Assembly (NCBI GenBank): GCA_014653375.1
Contig: JACWEP010000009.1
Location: 1 to 41,562, forward strand
Length of the DNA stretch: 41,562 bases
Reading direction: 5' to 3'
Source: Pelagibacterales bacterium SAG-MED48
Lineage (GTDB): Bacteria > Pseudomonadota > Alphaproteobacteria > Pelagibacterales > Pelagibacteraceae
In this document: piece by piece, positions 27,736 through 37,200 of the stretch
How the letters are laid out: each line of letters opens with the position of its first letter
Position numbering within the stretch: the first letter of the stretch is position 1
The notes under the pieces: generated by a model
What the model saw: only the letters and a program-made list of their open reading frames with translations
Databases searched by the model: none
What the model was told of the DNA's origin: nothing
Made by a program: the position numbers and the translations under genes

Positions 27736-27776
27736 ATCATTGAAAATTTAGTATAGTTAATTAAATAAATATAGCC

Positions 27777-28670
27777 ATGAGTAGAACATTTAATAATAAC
27801 CTGCCAGCTCTTTCTAATGAAGGAGGTCTGTCTGCATATTTAGAGCAAATTAAAAAATTTCCAATGCTTGCAGCTGAAGAAGAATACATGCTGGCTAAAA
27901 ATTGGAAAACTACAGGAAATGTTAAAGCTGCAGAAAAATTAGTTACAAGCCACTTGAGATTAGTCGCTAAAATAGCAATGGGATATAAAGGATATGGTCT
28001 TCCTGTAAATGAAATGATCTCTGAAGGTAATGTGGGTCTTATGCAAGCAGTTAAAAAATTTGAACCAGAAAAAGGTTTTAGACTAGCTACTTACGCTATG
28101 TGGTGGATCAAAGCATCCATTCAAGAATACATATTAAGATCATGGAGCTTAGTTAAAATTGGAACAACTACTGCACAAAAAAAATTATTTTTTAATCTAA
28201 AAAAAATTAAAAATCAAATTGCTCCTCAAGCAGAAGGTGATTTAAGAGACGAACATGTAAGTGAAATATCTAATAAACTTGATGTAAGTAAAGAAGAAGT
28301 AATTTCAATGAATAGAAGACTTTCTGGCAAAGAATTTTCTTTAAATGCACAAGTTGGTGAAGATGGGGATGAGTGGCAAGATTGGTTAGTAGATAAAGAA
28401 TTAGATCATGATCTTAAATTTGCACACCAAGAAGAAATGGAACAAAGAAAAGATTTATTAAAAAATTCAATTAAAGTTTTAAATGATAGAGAAAAAGAAA
28501 TTTTATATTCAAGAAGATTAAATGATGACCCAACAACATTGGAAGATCTGAGTAAAAAATATAAAATTAGCAGAGAAAGAGTTAGACAAATAGAAAATAA
28601 AGCATTTGAAAAACTTCAAAAGCATATGCTACTTTTAGCTAAATCAAAAAACCTATTACCTGTTAATTAA
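27777..28670 (+). CDS. rpoH: RNA polymerase heat-shock sigma factor (sigma-32)
   Basis: A 297-residue group 3 sigma factor. Region 1.2/2.1 begins with [23 protein letters not shown]. Region 2 has [64 protein letters not shown]. It is told from RpoD by the RpoH box [10 protein letters not shown] just after region 2.4. Region 4 carries the helix-turn-helix [28 protein letters not shown]. It directs heat-shock and protein-quality genes; its classical controller, the FtsH protease, is encoded at 33162-35069. The stop codon interlocks with purA's stop at 28667-28670. I see no clear dedicated promoter in the 41-bp upstream gap. Confidence 0.96.
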   Translation: MSRTFNNNLPALSNEGGLSAYLEQIKKFPMLAAEEEYMLAKNWKTTGNVKAAEKLVTSHLRLVAKIAMGYKGYGLPVNEMISEGNVGLMQAVKKFEPEKGFRLATYAMWWIKASIQEYILRSWSLVKIGTTTAQKKLFFNLKKIKNQIAPQAEGDLRDEHVSEISNKLDVSKEEVISMNRRLSGKEFSLNAQVGEDGDEWQDWLVDKELDHDLKFAHQEEMEQRKDLLKNSIKVLNDREKEILYSRRLNDDPTTLEDLSKKYKISRERVRQIENKAFEKLQKHMLLLAKSKNLLPVN

Positions 28671-29959
28671 ATATCAAAAGGATTTTCTACTAAAATAGTA
28701 TCTTCTCTTTCTGGACTAGTGGATATACTTGAAACTTTTGCACCTATAAAATCTTTCACTGCATAAATATATTTTTTTGCATTTTCAGGTAAAGCTTCCA
28801 TATTTTTAATTCCATTAGTAGAAGTTTTCCATCCCGGAAAAGTTTTATATACTGGTTTTATTTTTAACTGATCTTCAACAGCAGCAGGCAGATAATCTAC
28901 TTTTTTTCCATCTAGTTCATATTCAACACACATTTTAATTTCATCTAATTCATCGAGAACGTCTAGTTTAGTAAGTGCAATACCATCTATGCCTGAAATT
29001 TTTATTGTTTGTCTAACAAGAACTCCATCGAACCAACCACACCTTCTTTTCCTACTTGTTACTGTTCCAAATTCTTTTCCACGTGCACCTAATAATTCCC
29101 CAATGTCATCTGTTAATTCAGTTGGAAAAGGACCTTCCCCAACTCTTGTTGTGTAGGCTTTTGTAATACCCAAAACATAATTAATAGAATTTGGGCCACA
29201 TCCTGAGCCAGTTGCGGCACTTGAAGCTACAGTATTAGATGATGTGACATAAGGATATGTGCCATGATCTACATCAAGTAAAATTCCCTGTGCACCCTCA
29301 AATAAAATTCTTTTCTTTTGTTTTTTGAATTCATCAATTTTGAGCCAGACTGGTTGAGAAAACTGCAATATTTTTGGCGCTATTTTTAGCAAATCAGATT
29401 TTAACTGCTCTTTTTCAAAGATTTTTTTTCCCAAACCTTTTCTGATTGCATTATGATGAACAAGTACTGCTTCTAATCTTTGATCCAAATTTTTTTCAGA
29501 TCTTAAATCCATTACTCTTATCGATCTTCTGCCCACTTTATCCTCATATGCTGGGCCAATTCCCCTTCTTGTAGTTCCAATTTTACTTTTACCAGCTGCG
29601 TCTTCTCTTATTTCATCCATTTCTCTATGGAATGGTAAAATTAAATTTGCTGCTTCAGAAATAATAAAATTATTAATATTTACATCAACACCTTTTGATT
29701 TTATTTCTTCAATTTCCTCAAGTAAAGCCCAGGGATCAACTACAACACCATTTCCAATAATTGAAACTTTATTTTTTCTAACAATTCCAGATGGTAGTAA
29801 CCTTAATTTATAAGTAACTCCATCAATAACCAAAGTATGGCCAGCATTGTGTCCACCTTGAAATCTAATAACTACATCTGCTTGTTCTGATAGCCAGTCA
29901 ACAATTTTTCCTTTTCCCTCATCTCCCCATTGAGATCCAACTACAACTATATTTTTCAT
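28667..29959 (-). CDS. purA: Adenylosuccinate synthetase
   Basis: GTP-dependent first committed step from IMP to AMP. The 430-residue protein has [18 protein letters not shown] at the N-terminus with the catalytic Asp, [75 protein letters not shown] and the C-terminal guanine-binding STSPERED. Its ATG overlaps the thiD stop by one base (TAATG). It is the last gene of the long minus-strand run that starts at the Tol-Pal cluster. Convergent with rpoH; the two genes share a TTAA that supplies both stop codons. Confidence 0.97.
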   Translation of the reverse strand: MKNIVVVGSQWGDEGKGKIVDWLSEQADVVIRFQGGHNAGHTLVIDGVTYKLRLLPSGIVRKNKVSIIGNGVVVDPWALLEEIEEIKSKGVDVNINNFIISEAANLILPFHREMDEIREDAAGKSKIGTTRRGIGPAYEDKVGRRSIRVMDLRSEKNLDQRLEAVLVHHNAIRKGLGKKIFEKEQLKSDLLKIAPKILQFSQPVWLKIDEFKKQKKRILFEGAQGILLDVDHGTYPYVTSSNTVASSAATGSGCGPNSINYVLGITKAYTTRVGEGPFPTELTDDIGELLGARGKEFGTVTSRKRRCGWFDGVLVRQTIKISGIDGIALTKLDVLDELDEIKMCVEYELDGKKVDYLPAAVEDQLKIKPVYKTFPGWKTSTNGIKNMEALPENAKKYIYAVKDFIGAKVSSISTSPEREDTILVENPFDI

Positions 29960-30771
29960 TATCTAAATTTTTTATTTATACTCATTGAATTGAGGTGATT
30001 AATTGGACCATGACCTTTACCATAGTTTGGGTTAGTTGTTATTGCAGAATTTACATACTTAATTCCAAGCTCACAAGATTTCTTTAAAGGTTTTCCACAT
30101 GACAAAAGTGTAGTTATTGCACTAGATAAAGTACATCCAGTTCCATGAGTATTTCTTGTTTTATATCTTTGACTATTAAAAATTTTGATATCAGATTTAT
30201 TAACAAAAATATCATGAACTAATTTAGATTTTAAGTGACCACCTTTAATAAGAACATTTTTTGACCCATACTCTATTAGCTTATTAGCAGCATAAATCAT
30301 GTCTTCCTTATTTCTTATAACAGTTTTAGTTAAAATTTCTGCTTCAGGAATATTAGGTGTAATTAAAGTGACCTTTTTAATCAATTTAGTTTTAAGTAAA
30401 TTAATTGCTTTATCATCTATTAATTTTGCTCCACCTTTTGCAATCATTACTGGATCTAATATGATCTTTTTAATATTAATAATCTCTAGTGACTTGATAA
30501 CAGATTTTATAACTTTTGTTGAATGCAACATGCCAATTTTTATAGCATCAGGCTTAATATCATTTGAAGTAAATAATATTTGATTTAAAATCTCTTTAGG
30601 GTCGAGAGCAACAATTGACTTAACCCCAGTCGTATTTTGAGATGTAACTGCTGTTATTGCAGTCATAGCATAAGATCCTAATGCTGTAACAGTTTTAATA
30701 TCTGCTTGAATGCCCGCTCCACCAGATGAGTCAGATCCTGCTATAATTAATATTTTTGATTTAGGCTTCAA
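29959..30771 (-). CDS. thiD: Hydroxymethylpyrimidine / HMP-phosphate kinase
   Basis: Ribokinase-like kinase phosphorylating HMP and HMP-P to HMP-PP for thiamin synthesis. The 270-residue protein shows [74 protein letters not shown] and the anion-hole motif [17 protein letters not shown]. No thiC is in the window. For SAR11 it is established that HMP is taken up from seawater rather than made, which would make this kinase the entry point for salvaged HMP. It lies 1 bp from glmM and overlaps purA by 1 bp. Confidence 0.95.
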   Translation of the reverse strand: MKPKSKILIIAGSDSSGGAGIQADIKTVTALGSYAMTAITAVTSQNTTGVKSIVALDPKEILNQILFTSNDIKPDAIKIGMLHSTKVIKSVIKSLEIINIKKIILDPVMIAKGGAKLIDDKAINLLKTKLIKKVTLITPNIPEAEILTKTVIRNKEDMIYAANKLIEYGSKNVLIKGGHLKSKLVHDIFVNKSDIKIFNSQRYKTRNTHGTGCTLSSAITTLLSCGKPLKKSCELGIKYVNSAITTNPNYGKGHGPINHLNSMSINKKFR

Positions 30772-30772
30772 T

Positions 30773-32104
30773 TTATTTAATTCTTTTTGAAATAATATTT
30801 ATACAATTATTCAGAAGTTTTTTATTATTACTTTCAGCCATTACTCTAATTTTTGACTCTGTTCCAGATTTTCTTACCAATATCCTACCTTGGCCTTTGA
30901 TTAGTTTTTCAGCAATCTTTATAGATTTTTTTACTTCAATGTTCTTTATTATTTCTTTATCTTTTACTGCAATGTTTTTTAATATTTGTGGTGTTTTTTG
31001 AAATTTATTAAAAAAGTCACTAGCTTTATTCCCTTTTCTTATTGCAAATAATACTTCAAGAGCAACAAGTAAGCCGTCTCCAGTTGTTGCAAATTTCCCT
31101 AAAATAATATGTCCAGATTGTTCACCACCTAAATTGAAATTATTTTTTTTCATTTTTTCTTTTACGTATCTGTCACCTACATTTGCTCTAATAAATTTAA
31201 TTTTTTCAGATTTGAAGAATTTTTCTAGGCCATAATTAGACATTAATGTTCCAACCACACCTCCTTTTAACATTTTTTTATTTTTCCATCTTATTGCTAA
31301 GGCTGCAATTATTTGATCACCATCAATTATATTTCCTTTTTCATCACATATAATTATTCTATCAGCATCACCATCAAGAGATATACCTAGATGTGCATTA
31401 TTTTTCTTTACAGCAAATTTAATTTTATTTGGATAAGTTGATCCACAATTATTATTAATATTAAGGCCATTCGGATTAATGCCAATTGATGTTACTTTTG
31501 CTCCTAATGATCTTAGCAACTCAGGCCCAGCTTTGTAACCTGCCCCATTCGCACAATCAATTACAATCCGTAATCCTCTTAGATTAAATTCTTTACTAAA
31601 ATTTTTTTTTAAAATTTTTAAATAATCTTTTGTACCGCTCTCTAATCTCTTTACTCTTCCTAATTTTTCTGGACTTGATACATTTATTTTAATATTTTTA
31701 TCTATTAGACTTTCAATCTTTTTTTCAATTTTATCTGATAATTTCATGCCATCAGGACCAAATAACTTTAATCCATTATCATGATGAGGATTGTGAGAAG
31801 CTGTAATCATTATTCCCATATTTGCTTTCATAGATTTTGTAAGCATAGCTAGTCCATTTGTTGGTAATGGACCTAATGTATAAACATGCATTCCAGCAGA
31901 AGTAAGTCCTGACACTAATGCTGGTTCAAGTGTATAGCCAGACAATCTAGTATCTTTAGCAATTATCGCAGTTTGTTTTCTTTTTTTTTGTGACTTAAAA
32001 TATGTTCCAGAGGCCAATCCAAATTTAAAAAACATATCACCATTAATATTTTTACTATTAATTACTCCCCTTATCCCGTCTGTGCCAAAATATTTTTTTA
32101 TCAT
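30773..32104 (-). CDS. glmM: Phosphoglucosamine mutase
   Basis: Converts glucosamine 6-phosphate to glucosamine 1-phosphate for UDP-GlcNAc, and hence peptidoglycan and lipid A. The 443-residue protein starts with the diagnostic KKYFGTDGIRG. The phosphoserine is Ser103 in TASHNPHHDNGLKLFGPDG, the metal-binding loop is DGDADR, GGEQSGHII is the sugar-binding loop and RKSGTESKIRVMAE is the phosphate-binding loop. Its ATG overlaps the folP stop by one base (TAATG). The ftsH-folP-glmM order is conserved widely in proteobacteria. Confidence 0.97.
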   Translation of the reverse strand: MIKKYFGTDGIRGVINSKNINGDMFFKFGLASGTYFKSQKKRKQTAIIAKDTRLSGYTLEPALVSGLTSAGMHVYTLGPLPTNGLAMLTKSMKANMGIMITASHNPHHDNGLKLFGPDGMKLSDKIEKKIESLIDKNIKINVSSPEKLGRVKRLESGTKDYLKILKKNFSKEFNLRGLRIVIDCANGAGYKAGPELLRSLGAKVTSIGINPNGLNINNNCGSTYPNKIKFAVKKNNAHLGISLDGDADRIIICDEKGNIIDGDQIIAALAIRWKNKKMLKGGVVGTLMSNYGLEKFFKSEKIKFIRANVGDRYVKEKMKKNNFNLGGEQSGHIILGKFATTGDGLLVALEVLFAIRKGNKASDFFNKFQKTPQILKNIAVKDKEIIKNIEVKKSIKIAEKLIKGQGRILVRKSGTESKIRVMAESNNKKLLNNCINIISKRIK

Positions 32105-33156
32105 TAGTTTTTAAATAACTTCTTAAAGACCTTTATTCCTTGCAACAATTCATTAACATCATGAATTCTTAAAATTTGAATTCCCTGTGACATCAAATAA
32201 ATAGATGAAGCAACTGTTCCACCAATTCTACTTTTTGTATCATTTTTTCCAGAAATTTCTTTAATAAATCTTTTTCTTGAATTACCAACAAGTATAGGAA
32301 AACCAAGTGAGTGGAAAATAGAAATATTACTAATTAAATTCATATTATGTTTCAAATTTTTTCCAAAACCTATGCCTGGATCAATAATTATTTTACTATG
32401 TTTTATGCCAATAGATCTTAAAAACTTAATTTTTTTCTCAAAAAAATCATATATATCCAACAATTCATTTTCATATCGTGGATGATTTTGCATATTTTCA
32501 GGAATTCCTTGAGTGTGTTGAATGACAAGAGGAATTTTGTATTTTTTTAAAATATCTATAGTTTTAGCATCATAGCTCAAACCAGATACATCATTAATCA
32601 TTTTAATTCCTAAATTTATACCTTTTTCCATTATTTCTGATTTTCTAGTATCGAGTGATAAAGGAATTTTTTTACTTATAGATTTTATTATTTTTTCTAT
32701 TCTGCTCCATTCTAATTTTATATTTATTGCATTTGATCCGGGCCTAGTAGACTCTCCACCAACATCAATTATATTTGCCCCTGATTGATACATTTTTAAT
32801 GCATGATCAGTTCCTTTTTTTTTAGAATTAAATTTTCCTCCATCGGAAAAACTATCTGGAGTAAGATTTAATACACCCATTATATTTGGTATTTTTTGAA
32901 AATTTAAATTTGCAAAGTTTTTTTTTTTTGACTGAATATTTTTTAAATCTAAATCTATTTGTTTCCTCAATAACTTTGGCAAATTATCTATTTCTTTGAT
33001 GGAAATTTTTTTTTTTGATCGTCTTGAAATTATTTCTAAATTAGCAAATGATATTTCTTTATTATTATTTAAAGAGAGTGTTTTTTTTTTACTTACTAAT
33101 AATTTTGATTCTTTGCCATAATAGAAATTACACACTCTCGTGTAATATCTTCTCAT
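32104..33156 (-). CDS. folP: Dihydropteroate synthase with N-terminal extension
   Basis: Condenses p-aminobenzoate with the pterin pyrophosphate in folate synthesis. The TIM-barrel catalytic part begins near residue 90 with IMGVLNLTPDSFSDGGKF. It continues with GANIIDVGGESTRPG, LSLDTRKSEI, MINDVSGLSYD, IIDPGIGFGKNLKHN and VGNSRKRFI, and ends at residue 350. The first ~88 residues (MRRYYTRVCNFYYGKESKLL and a Lys-rich helix with RRSKKK) are not part of the standard ~280-residue enzyme. I recall a similar extension (YxRPLGxxYG) in other alphaproteobacterial FolP proteins, so it is probably genuine. It lies 5 bp from ftsH. Folate links it to thyX. Confidence 0.93.
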   Translation of the reverse strand: MRRYYTRVCNFYYGKESKLLVSKKKTLSLNNNKEISFANLEIISRRSKKKISIKEIDNLPKLLRKQIDLDLKNIQSKKKNFANLNFQKIPNIMGVLNLTPDSFSDGGKFNSKKKGTDHALKMYQSGANIIDVGGESTRPGSNAINIKLEWSRIEKIIKSISKKIPLSLDTRKSEIMEKGINLGIKMINDVSGLSYDAKTIDILKKYKIPLVIQHTQGIPENMQNHPRYENELLDIYDFFEKKIKFLRSIGIKHSKIIIDPGIGFGKNLKHNMNLISNISIFHSLGFPILVGNSRKRFIKEISGKNDTKSRIGGTVASSIYLMSQGIQILRIHDVNELLQGIKVFKKLFKN

Positions 33157-33161
33157 TTATT

Positions 33162-35069
33162 TTAATGAACTATTTTTGGTTTCAGGCCCATCGCACCTAA
33201 GGCTGAACTTTGATCGTCATTTTCTTCTGGTTTTTCAATAATTTTATCTTTTGGGTATAAATTCTTATTAATTATATTTTCAATCTCTTCTCCAGAAAGA
33301 GTCTCATAAGTTATAAGAGCTTTTGCAATTTTATGTAAATCATCAATTTTATCAGTTAATATTTTCTTTGCTTGGCCATAACCTTCATCAATTAATTTTC
33401 TTATCTCTTTATCTATCTTTTGAGAGGTTTCCTCTGAAACTGATTGCGTTTGGGTAACAGATCTTCCTAAGAATACTTCTTCTTGGTTTTCTCCATATTC
33501 TACTGGACCCATTTCTTCACTCATTCCATACTTTGTTACCATTGCTCTGGCTAGTTGAGTGGCTTGGTTGATATCTGATCCACTTCCACCACCTGCTCCT
33601 GTAGATATATCATCTTTTCCAAATATTATTTCTTCTGCAACTCTTCCACCAAAGCATACTGCCATTCTAGCTTTTAAATATTTAATTGAATACCCGTGCT
33701 TGTCTCTTTCTGGCAAATTCATTACCATACCAAGTGCTCTACCTCTTGGAATAATTGTAGCTTTATGTATTGGATCATAACTAGGCATATTGATAGATAC
33801 CAAAGCATGTCCTCCTTCATGATATGCTGTTAATTTCTTCTCATCTTCTGTCATTACCATTGAGCGTCTTTCTGCTCCCATCATCACTTTATCTTTAGCT
33901 TCTTCAAATTCAGTTAAAGTTACAATTCTCTTATTTTTTCTTGCTGCTAATAAAGCTGCTTCATTAACTATGTTTGCAAGATCCGCCCCTGAAAAACCTG
34001 GGGTTCCTCTTGCTACAGTTCTTAAATTAACATCTGGTGCCATCTTAATTTTTTTAACATGTACTTTTAAAATTTTTTCTCTTCCAATTATATCAGGGTT
34101 AGACACAACAACTTGTCTATCAAATCTACCAGGTCTTAATAAAGCTGGATCAAGTACATCGGGTCTGTTAGTTGCGGCGATTATAATAACACCTTCGTTT
34201 GTATCAAAACCATCCATCTCAACTAGTAATTGGTTTAAAGTTTGTTCTCTCTCGTCGTTTCCTCCACCTAAACCTGCACCTCTACTTCTTCCAACGGCGT
34301 CAATTTCATCAATAAAAATTATGCATGGTGAATTTTTTTTACCTTGTTCAAACATATCTCTCACCCTTGATGCTCCTACACCAACAAACATTTCAACAAA
34401 GTCTGAACCTGAAATTGTAAAAAAAGGAACTCCTGCTTCTCCTGCGATTGCTCTTGCTAATAAAGTTTTTCCAGTTCCTGGAGGTCCAACTAATAAAGCT
34501 CCTCGGGGAATTTTTCCACCCAATCTACTAAATTTTTTTGGATCTTTCAAAAATTCTACAATTTCCTCAACTTCTTCTTTGGCTTCTTCTATTCCTGCAA
34601 CATCATTAAATGTAACTTTTCCTTTAAGCTCATTCATCATTTTAGCTTTAGACTTTCCAAATCCCATTGCACCGCCTTTGCCACCTTGCATTTGTCTCAT
34701 AAAGAAAATCCAAACAGCAATTAATAATAACATTGGAAACCATGACAAAAGCACACCAAGCAAAGATGGCATCTTATCTTCTAAAGGTGCAGCTGAAATG
34801 CTTACTCCTTTATCTGATAATTTTTCAATTAAATTTGGATCATTAGGAGAATATGTAGAAAATGAGTTACCATTTGAAAAAACTCCTTTTATATTATTTC
34901 CTTGGATATCAACTTTTAAAACCTCTCCATTTTCTACTGAAGTTAAGAATTCAGAAAATATGATCTGATTTCCACCTCTAATATTTGACTGGGGATTTTT
35001 AAACATGTTGTAAAGACCAATAGTTAAGAAAACTATTATTCCCCACATCGCGAGATTTTTTAAATTCAT
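33162..35069 (-). CDS. ftsH: Membrane-anchored ATP-dependent zinc metalloprotease FtsH
   Basis: A 635-residue AAA+ protease of the inner membrane. Two membrane segments (about residues 7-22 and 101-124) flank a short periplasmic domain. The AAA domain has Walker A GPPGTGKT (195-202), Walker [12 protein letters not shown], pore loop [12 protein letters not shown] and arginine fingers in RPGRFDR. The zinc protease site is HEGGH (417-421). It removes damaged membrane proteins and, in enterobacteria, RpoH and LpxC; SsrA-tagged proteins are also substrates. Its modulators hflK/hflC, plus rpoH and ssrA, are all in this window. No ribosome-binding site precedes the ATG. The 66-bp gap to tilS holds a candidate promoter. 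Confidence 0.97.
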   Translation of the reverse strand: MNLKNLAMWGIIVFLTIGLYNMFKNPQSNIRGGNQIIFSEFLTSVENGEVLKVDIQGNNIKGVFSNGNSFSTYSPNDPNLIEKLSDKGVSISAAPLEDKMPSLLGVLLSWFPMLLLIAVWIFFMRQMQGGKGGAMGFGKSKAKMMNELKGKVTFNDVAGIEEAKEEVEEIVEFLKDPKKFSRLGGKIPRGALLVGPPGTGKTLLARAIAGEAGVPFFTISGSDFVEMFVGVGASRVRDMFEQGKKNSPCIIFIDEIDAVGRSRGAGLGGGNDEREQTLNQLLVEMDGFDTNEGVIIIAATNRPDVLDPALLRPGRFDRQVVVSNPDIIGREKILKVHVKKIKMAPDVNLRTVARGTPGFSGADLANIVNEAALLAARKNKRIVTLTEFEEAKDKVMMGAERRSMVMTEDEKKLTAYHEGGHALVSINMPSYDPIHKATIIPRGRALGMVMNLPERDKHGYSIKYLKARMAVCFGGRVAEEIIFGKDDISTGAGGGSGSDINQATQLARAMVTKYGMSEEMGPVEYGENQEEVFLGRSVTQTQSVSEETSQKIDKEIRKLIDEGYGQAKKILTDKIDDLHKIAKALITYETLSGEEIENIINKNLYPKDKIIEKPEENDDQSSALGAMGLKPKIVH

Positions 35070-35081
35070 GCGTATAAGATA

Positions 35082-35110
35082 ATAATTATTGCAAGTTTAA
35101 CAAGTGACAA
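35082..35110 (-). promoter_or_regulatory. Candidate ftsH promoter, near-leaderless geometry
   Basis: On the minus strand, TTGTCA (35105-35110; five of six consensus bases) is followed after 17 bp by AATTAT (35082-35087; four of six). Transcription would start about 6 nt before the ftsH ATG at 35069. This is the only place in the tilS-ftsH run with room for a promoter. The call is motif-based and modest. I looked for a heat-shock CTTG...CCTAT pair here and found only a poor, misspaced match. Confidence 0.35.
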
Positions 35111-35135
35111 AATATCATAAAATATTAAAATTTTA

Positions 35136-36161
35136 TTACTCTTTTGACAATATAACTGTTCCATTAACTTTTTTTATTACACAACCGCCTAAAGTAACCT
35201 TAAATGAGGGTTTGGTACCTATTAAGTTAATAATCCTACCAATTTTTTTCCCTCTTACAGGATAATATTTTTTTCCTACAACTTTTATTATTTCAACAAA
35301 TGATCTAAACACAACCTCTTCTGATTGAAAAAAAAAATCTTCCATTAGGATGGCATTTTTCTTTTTTTGTAAAATAGTTACGTTTTTTTCTAAATTTTTT
35401 TTAACATAAAATTTTATATTTTCATTTGCGATTTTTAGATTTTTTATTGTTAAATAAAATTTATCTCTGTCTAATCCCTCTAAACCTAATTGTTGTAAAA
35501 AGTTTCTTACTTTAACTCTCTTAAATTTATCATCTTTATTTGACGGATCAACAACATATGAACCAAATATAAAATTACTAAGATAAATTAAATCTTTTTT
35601 ATTAAAATTTAATAAAGGTCTAATTAGATTAATTGCATCTCTTTGTGTTTCTTTATCTAAAGAAATCAACCCATTAAGACCGCTGCCTCTTAAAATTCTT
35701 ATAAAAAAATTTTCAAATAAATCATCTAATTGATGACCCAACAAAATATTATTTATCTTTAATTTTTTAGCCTTATTGATTAATAATTCATATCTTTTAT
35801 CTCTAGCAATAGATTGGATGTTTTTTTTAGGCTTTGTTCCTTTCCAAGTTAAAATATTTAGATTTATTAAAAATGTTTTTAAATTTTTTTGAACAATTTT
35901 TGCTTCTAAAGTTGAATTATTTCTCAACTTGTGGTCAACAATAAGATATTTAACATCTAAAGATTTTTTAATTGAATATATTTTTGTCAAAAATGACAAA
36001 GCAAGGCTATCAGGGCCACCCGAAACAGCTACGATAAAATTTTTATTAATATTTAAATTGTACTCAAATTTTTTATAAATTTGTAGAGTTCTCTTATCTT
36101 TTAATTTATCTAGTAAAAATTTATGAGTCTTGCTTGGTACATTCAAATTTTTTGGACTCAT
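35136..36161 (-). CDS. tilS: tRNA(Ile)-lysidine synthetase
   Basis: Modifies C34 of the CAU-anticodon tRNA-Ile to lysidine so that it reads AUA, an abundant codon in such an AT-rich genome. The N-type ATP pyrophosphatase motif is VAVSGGPDSLALSFL (about residues 43-57). KYLIVDHKLR, NNILLGHQLDDLFENFFIRILRGSGLNGL and a short C-terminal domain ending TLGGCVIKK follow. At 341 aa it is shorter than E. coli TilS (about 430). The start overlaps the end of cpoB by 41 bp. The only later in-frame option is TTG at codon 6, so an overlap of at least 26 bp is real. Confidence 0.93.
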   Translation of the reverse strand: MSPKNLNVPSKTHKFLLDKLKDKRTLQIYKKFEYNLNINKNFIVAVSGGPDSLALSFLTKIYSIKKSLDVKYLIVDHKLRNNSTLEAKIVQKNLKTFLINLNILTWKGTKPKKNIQSIARDKRYELLINKAKKLKINNILLGHQLDDLFENFFIRILRGSGLNGLISLDKETQRDAINLIRPLLNFNKKDLIYLSNFIFGSYVVDPSNKDDKFKRVKVRNFLQQLGLEGLDRDKFYLTIKNLKIANENIKFYVKKNLEKNVTILQKKKNAILMEDFFFQSEEVVFRSFVEIIKVVGKKYYPVRGKKIGRIINLIGTKPSFKVTLGGCVIKKVNGTVILSKE

Positions 36162-37122
36162 ATTTTGCTTTTTGAATTACTGATTGGTTTGCTTTAGGGT
36201 ATTGCAATTGAACACCATTAATCATTTTACAACCTTGATCTTTTTCTCCTATCTGTACCATTGATACACCAAGTTTTAAAAGATTTATAGGAGCCTTATT
36301 TCCCTTTGGATATTTTTGATATCCTTCTAAATAAGCTGAAGCAGCATCAGTATAAAGTTGTCTTATTCTAAAGGTCTCTGCATACCAATATTGAGCACTA
36401 CCAGCTAATTCATGTTCACTATTTGACAAAACAAATTCTCTAAAAGCTCTTTCGGCAGTGATGTAATCTCCAACTTTTAAAAAGCTTGTGGCAAATTCAT
36501 ATTGTTTTTTAGGTGTTAAATCTTGTGGCAGTATCTTTTCTTCAGCTTGAAAAACTTCAGTAACAACTGATGCAGTAGTATCTACAGACTTAATCTGTTG
36601 AGATGTTTCTGAAGTTTCTGTATCTTTGTATGAAATTGATCCAAGGTCTTGTGGCTGAGAGCTACCAGGTAATATTTTATCAGTTTCTATTTTTGGTTTT
36701 GAGCTCAGTTTAGCTGTAACTTCACCAGAATTTATTACTGTTTCTATATCTTGAAATCGGATTTGATTATCAGCTTGAATTTTAGATAATCTGTTGGATA
36801 ATTTATCTATTTTAAAATTTATTTCTTCGAATTTATTAGTTAGTTGTCTAAATTGATCTTCAACTTCAGATAATTTTAACAAATGTCTTGTAAGCACATC
36901 CTCAGAATTAGAATCTAACTCTGTATTTGAAGTTTCATTATTTTCTGCTTTAACTTCAATTGAGCCAGAATAAACTGCTCTTTCAAGCGTCTTAATATCA
37001 TTCTTTATAATTTCTAATGTCTCATAAATATTATGATTGTCAGCAAATGAAATATTGGAACAAGCTAGATTTAACAAAACTAATAACTTTAAAAATATTA
37101 ATTTTGTTAAAAATTTCATCAC
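36121..37122 (-). CDS. cpoB: Cell-division coordinator CpoB / YbgF (Tol-Pal system)
   Basis: A 333-residue periplasmic protein with a signal peptide (residues 1-27, probable cleavage near SFA-DN). An N-terminal coiled-coil trimerisation region follows (about 85-125: LSEVEDQFRQLTNKFEEINFKIDKLSNRLSKI), then a Thr/Ser-rich linker and a C-terminal TPR domain (about 200-330) starting with KQYEFATSFLKVGDYITAERAFREF and continuing with AQYWYAETFRIRQLYTDAASAYL. CpoB links Tol energy use to peptidoglycan synthesis during constriction in E. coli. It follows pal as usual, but an intrinsic terminator lies between them, so its level should be lower than Pal's. Confidence 0.92.
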   Translation of the reverse strand: MMKFLTKLIFLKLLVLLNLACSNISFADNHNIYETLEIIKNDIKTLERAVYSGSIEVKAENNETSNTELDSNSEDVLTRHLLKLSEVEDQFRQLTNKFEEINFKIDKLSNRLSKIQADNQIRFQDIETVINSGEVTAKLSSKPKIETDKILPGSSQPQDLGSISYKDTETSETSQQIKSVDTTASVVTEVFQAEEKILPQDLTPKKQYEFATSFLKVGDYITAERAFREFVLSNSEHELAGSAQYWYAETFRIRQLYTDAASAYLEGYQKYPKGNKAPINLLKLGVSMVQIGEKDQGCKMINGVQLQYPKANQSVIQKAKYESKKFECTKQDS

Positions 37123-37150
37123 TAAATAGATTTATGTTTATAAAAATGGC

Positions 37151-37188
37151 AAAAAAAAGACCCTAAAACTTTACGTATTAGGGTCTTT
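37151..37188 (-). terminator. Strong intrinsic terminator downstream of pal
   Basis: A perfect 11-bp inverted repeat, AAAGACCCTAA (37156-37166) and TTAGGGTCTTT (37178-37188), has an 11-nt loop. On the minus strand it is followed directly by a run of eight T (37158 down to 37151, partly within the stem). It lies 12 bp after the pal stop and about 29 bp before cpoB. This is the most classical terminator in the window. Downstream cpoB and tilS must rely on read-through or an unseen promoter. Confidence 0.88.
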
Positions 37189-37200
37189 AAATTTAAATTA

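Noticed and set aside
33970-34968. A 332-codon open frame on the plus strand opposite ftsH
   Set aside because: It is a mirror frame of the conserved AAA and membrane coding sequence of ftsH. Its composition (Pro/Ser/Leu-rich, low Lys) is unlike every real gene here, it shows no domain pattern, and there is no upstream signal.
35070-35110. Heat-shock (sigma-32) promoter upstream of ftsH
   Set aside because: CTTG and CTTATA-like boxes are present, but with spacings of 13 or 22 bp instead of about 15-19, and the CCC of the -10 element is missing.
35117-35136. AT-only hairpin ATAAAAT/ATTTTAT after tilS as a terminator
   Set aside because: The 7-bp stem contains no G or C and no clean T-run follows on the minus strand. 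In this base composition such repeats are expected by chance.
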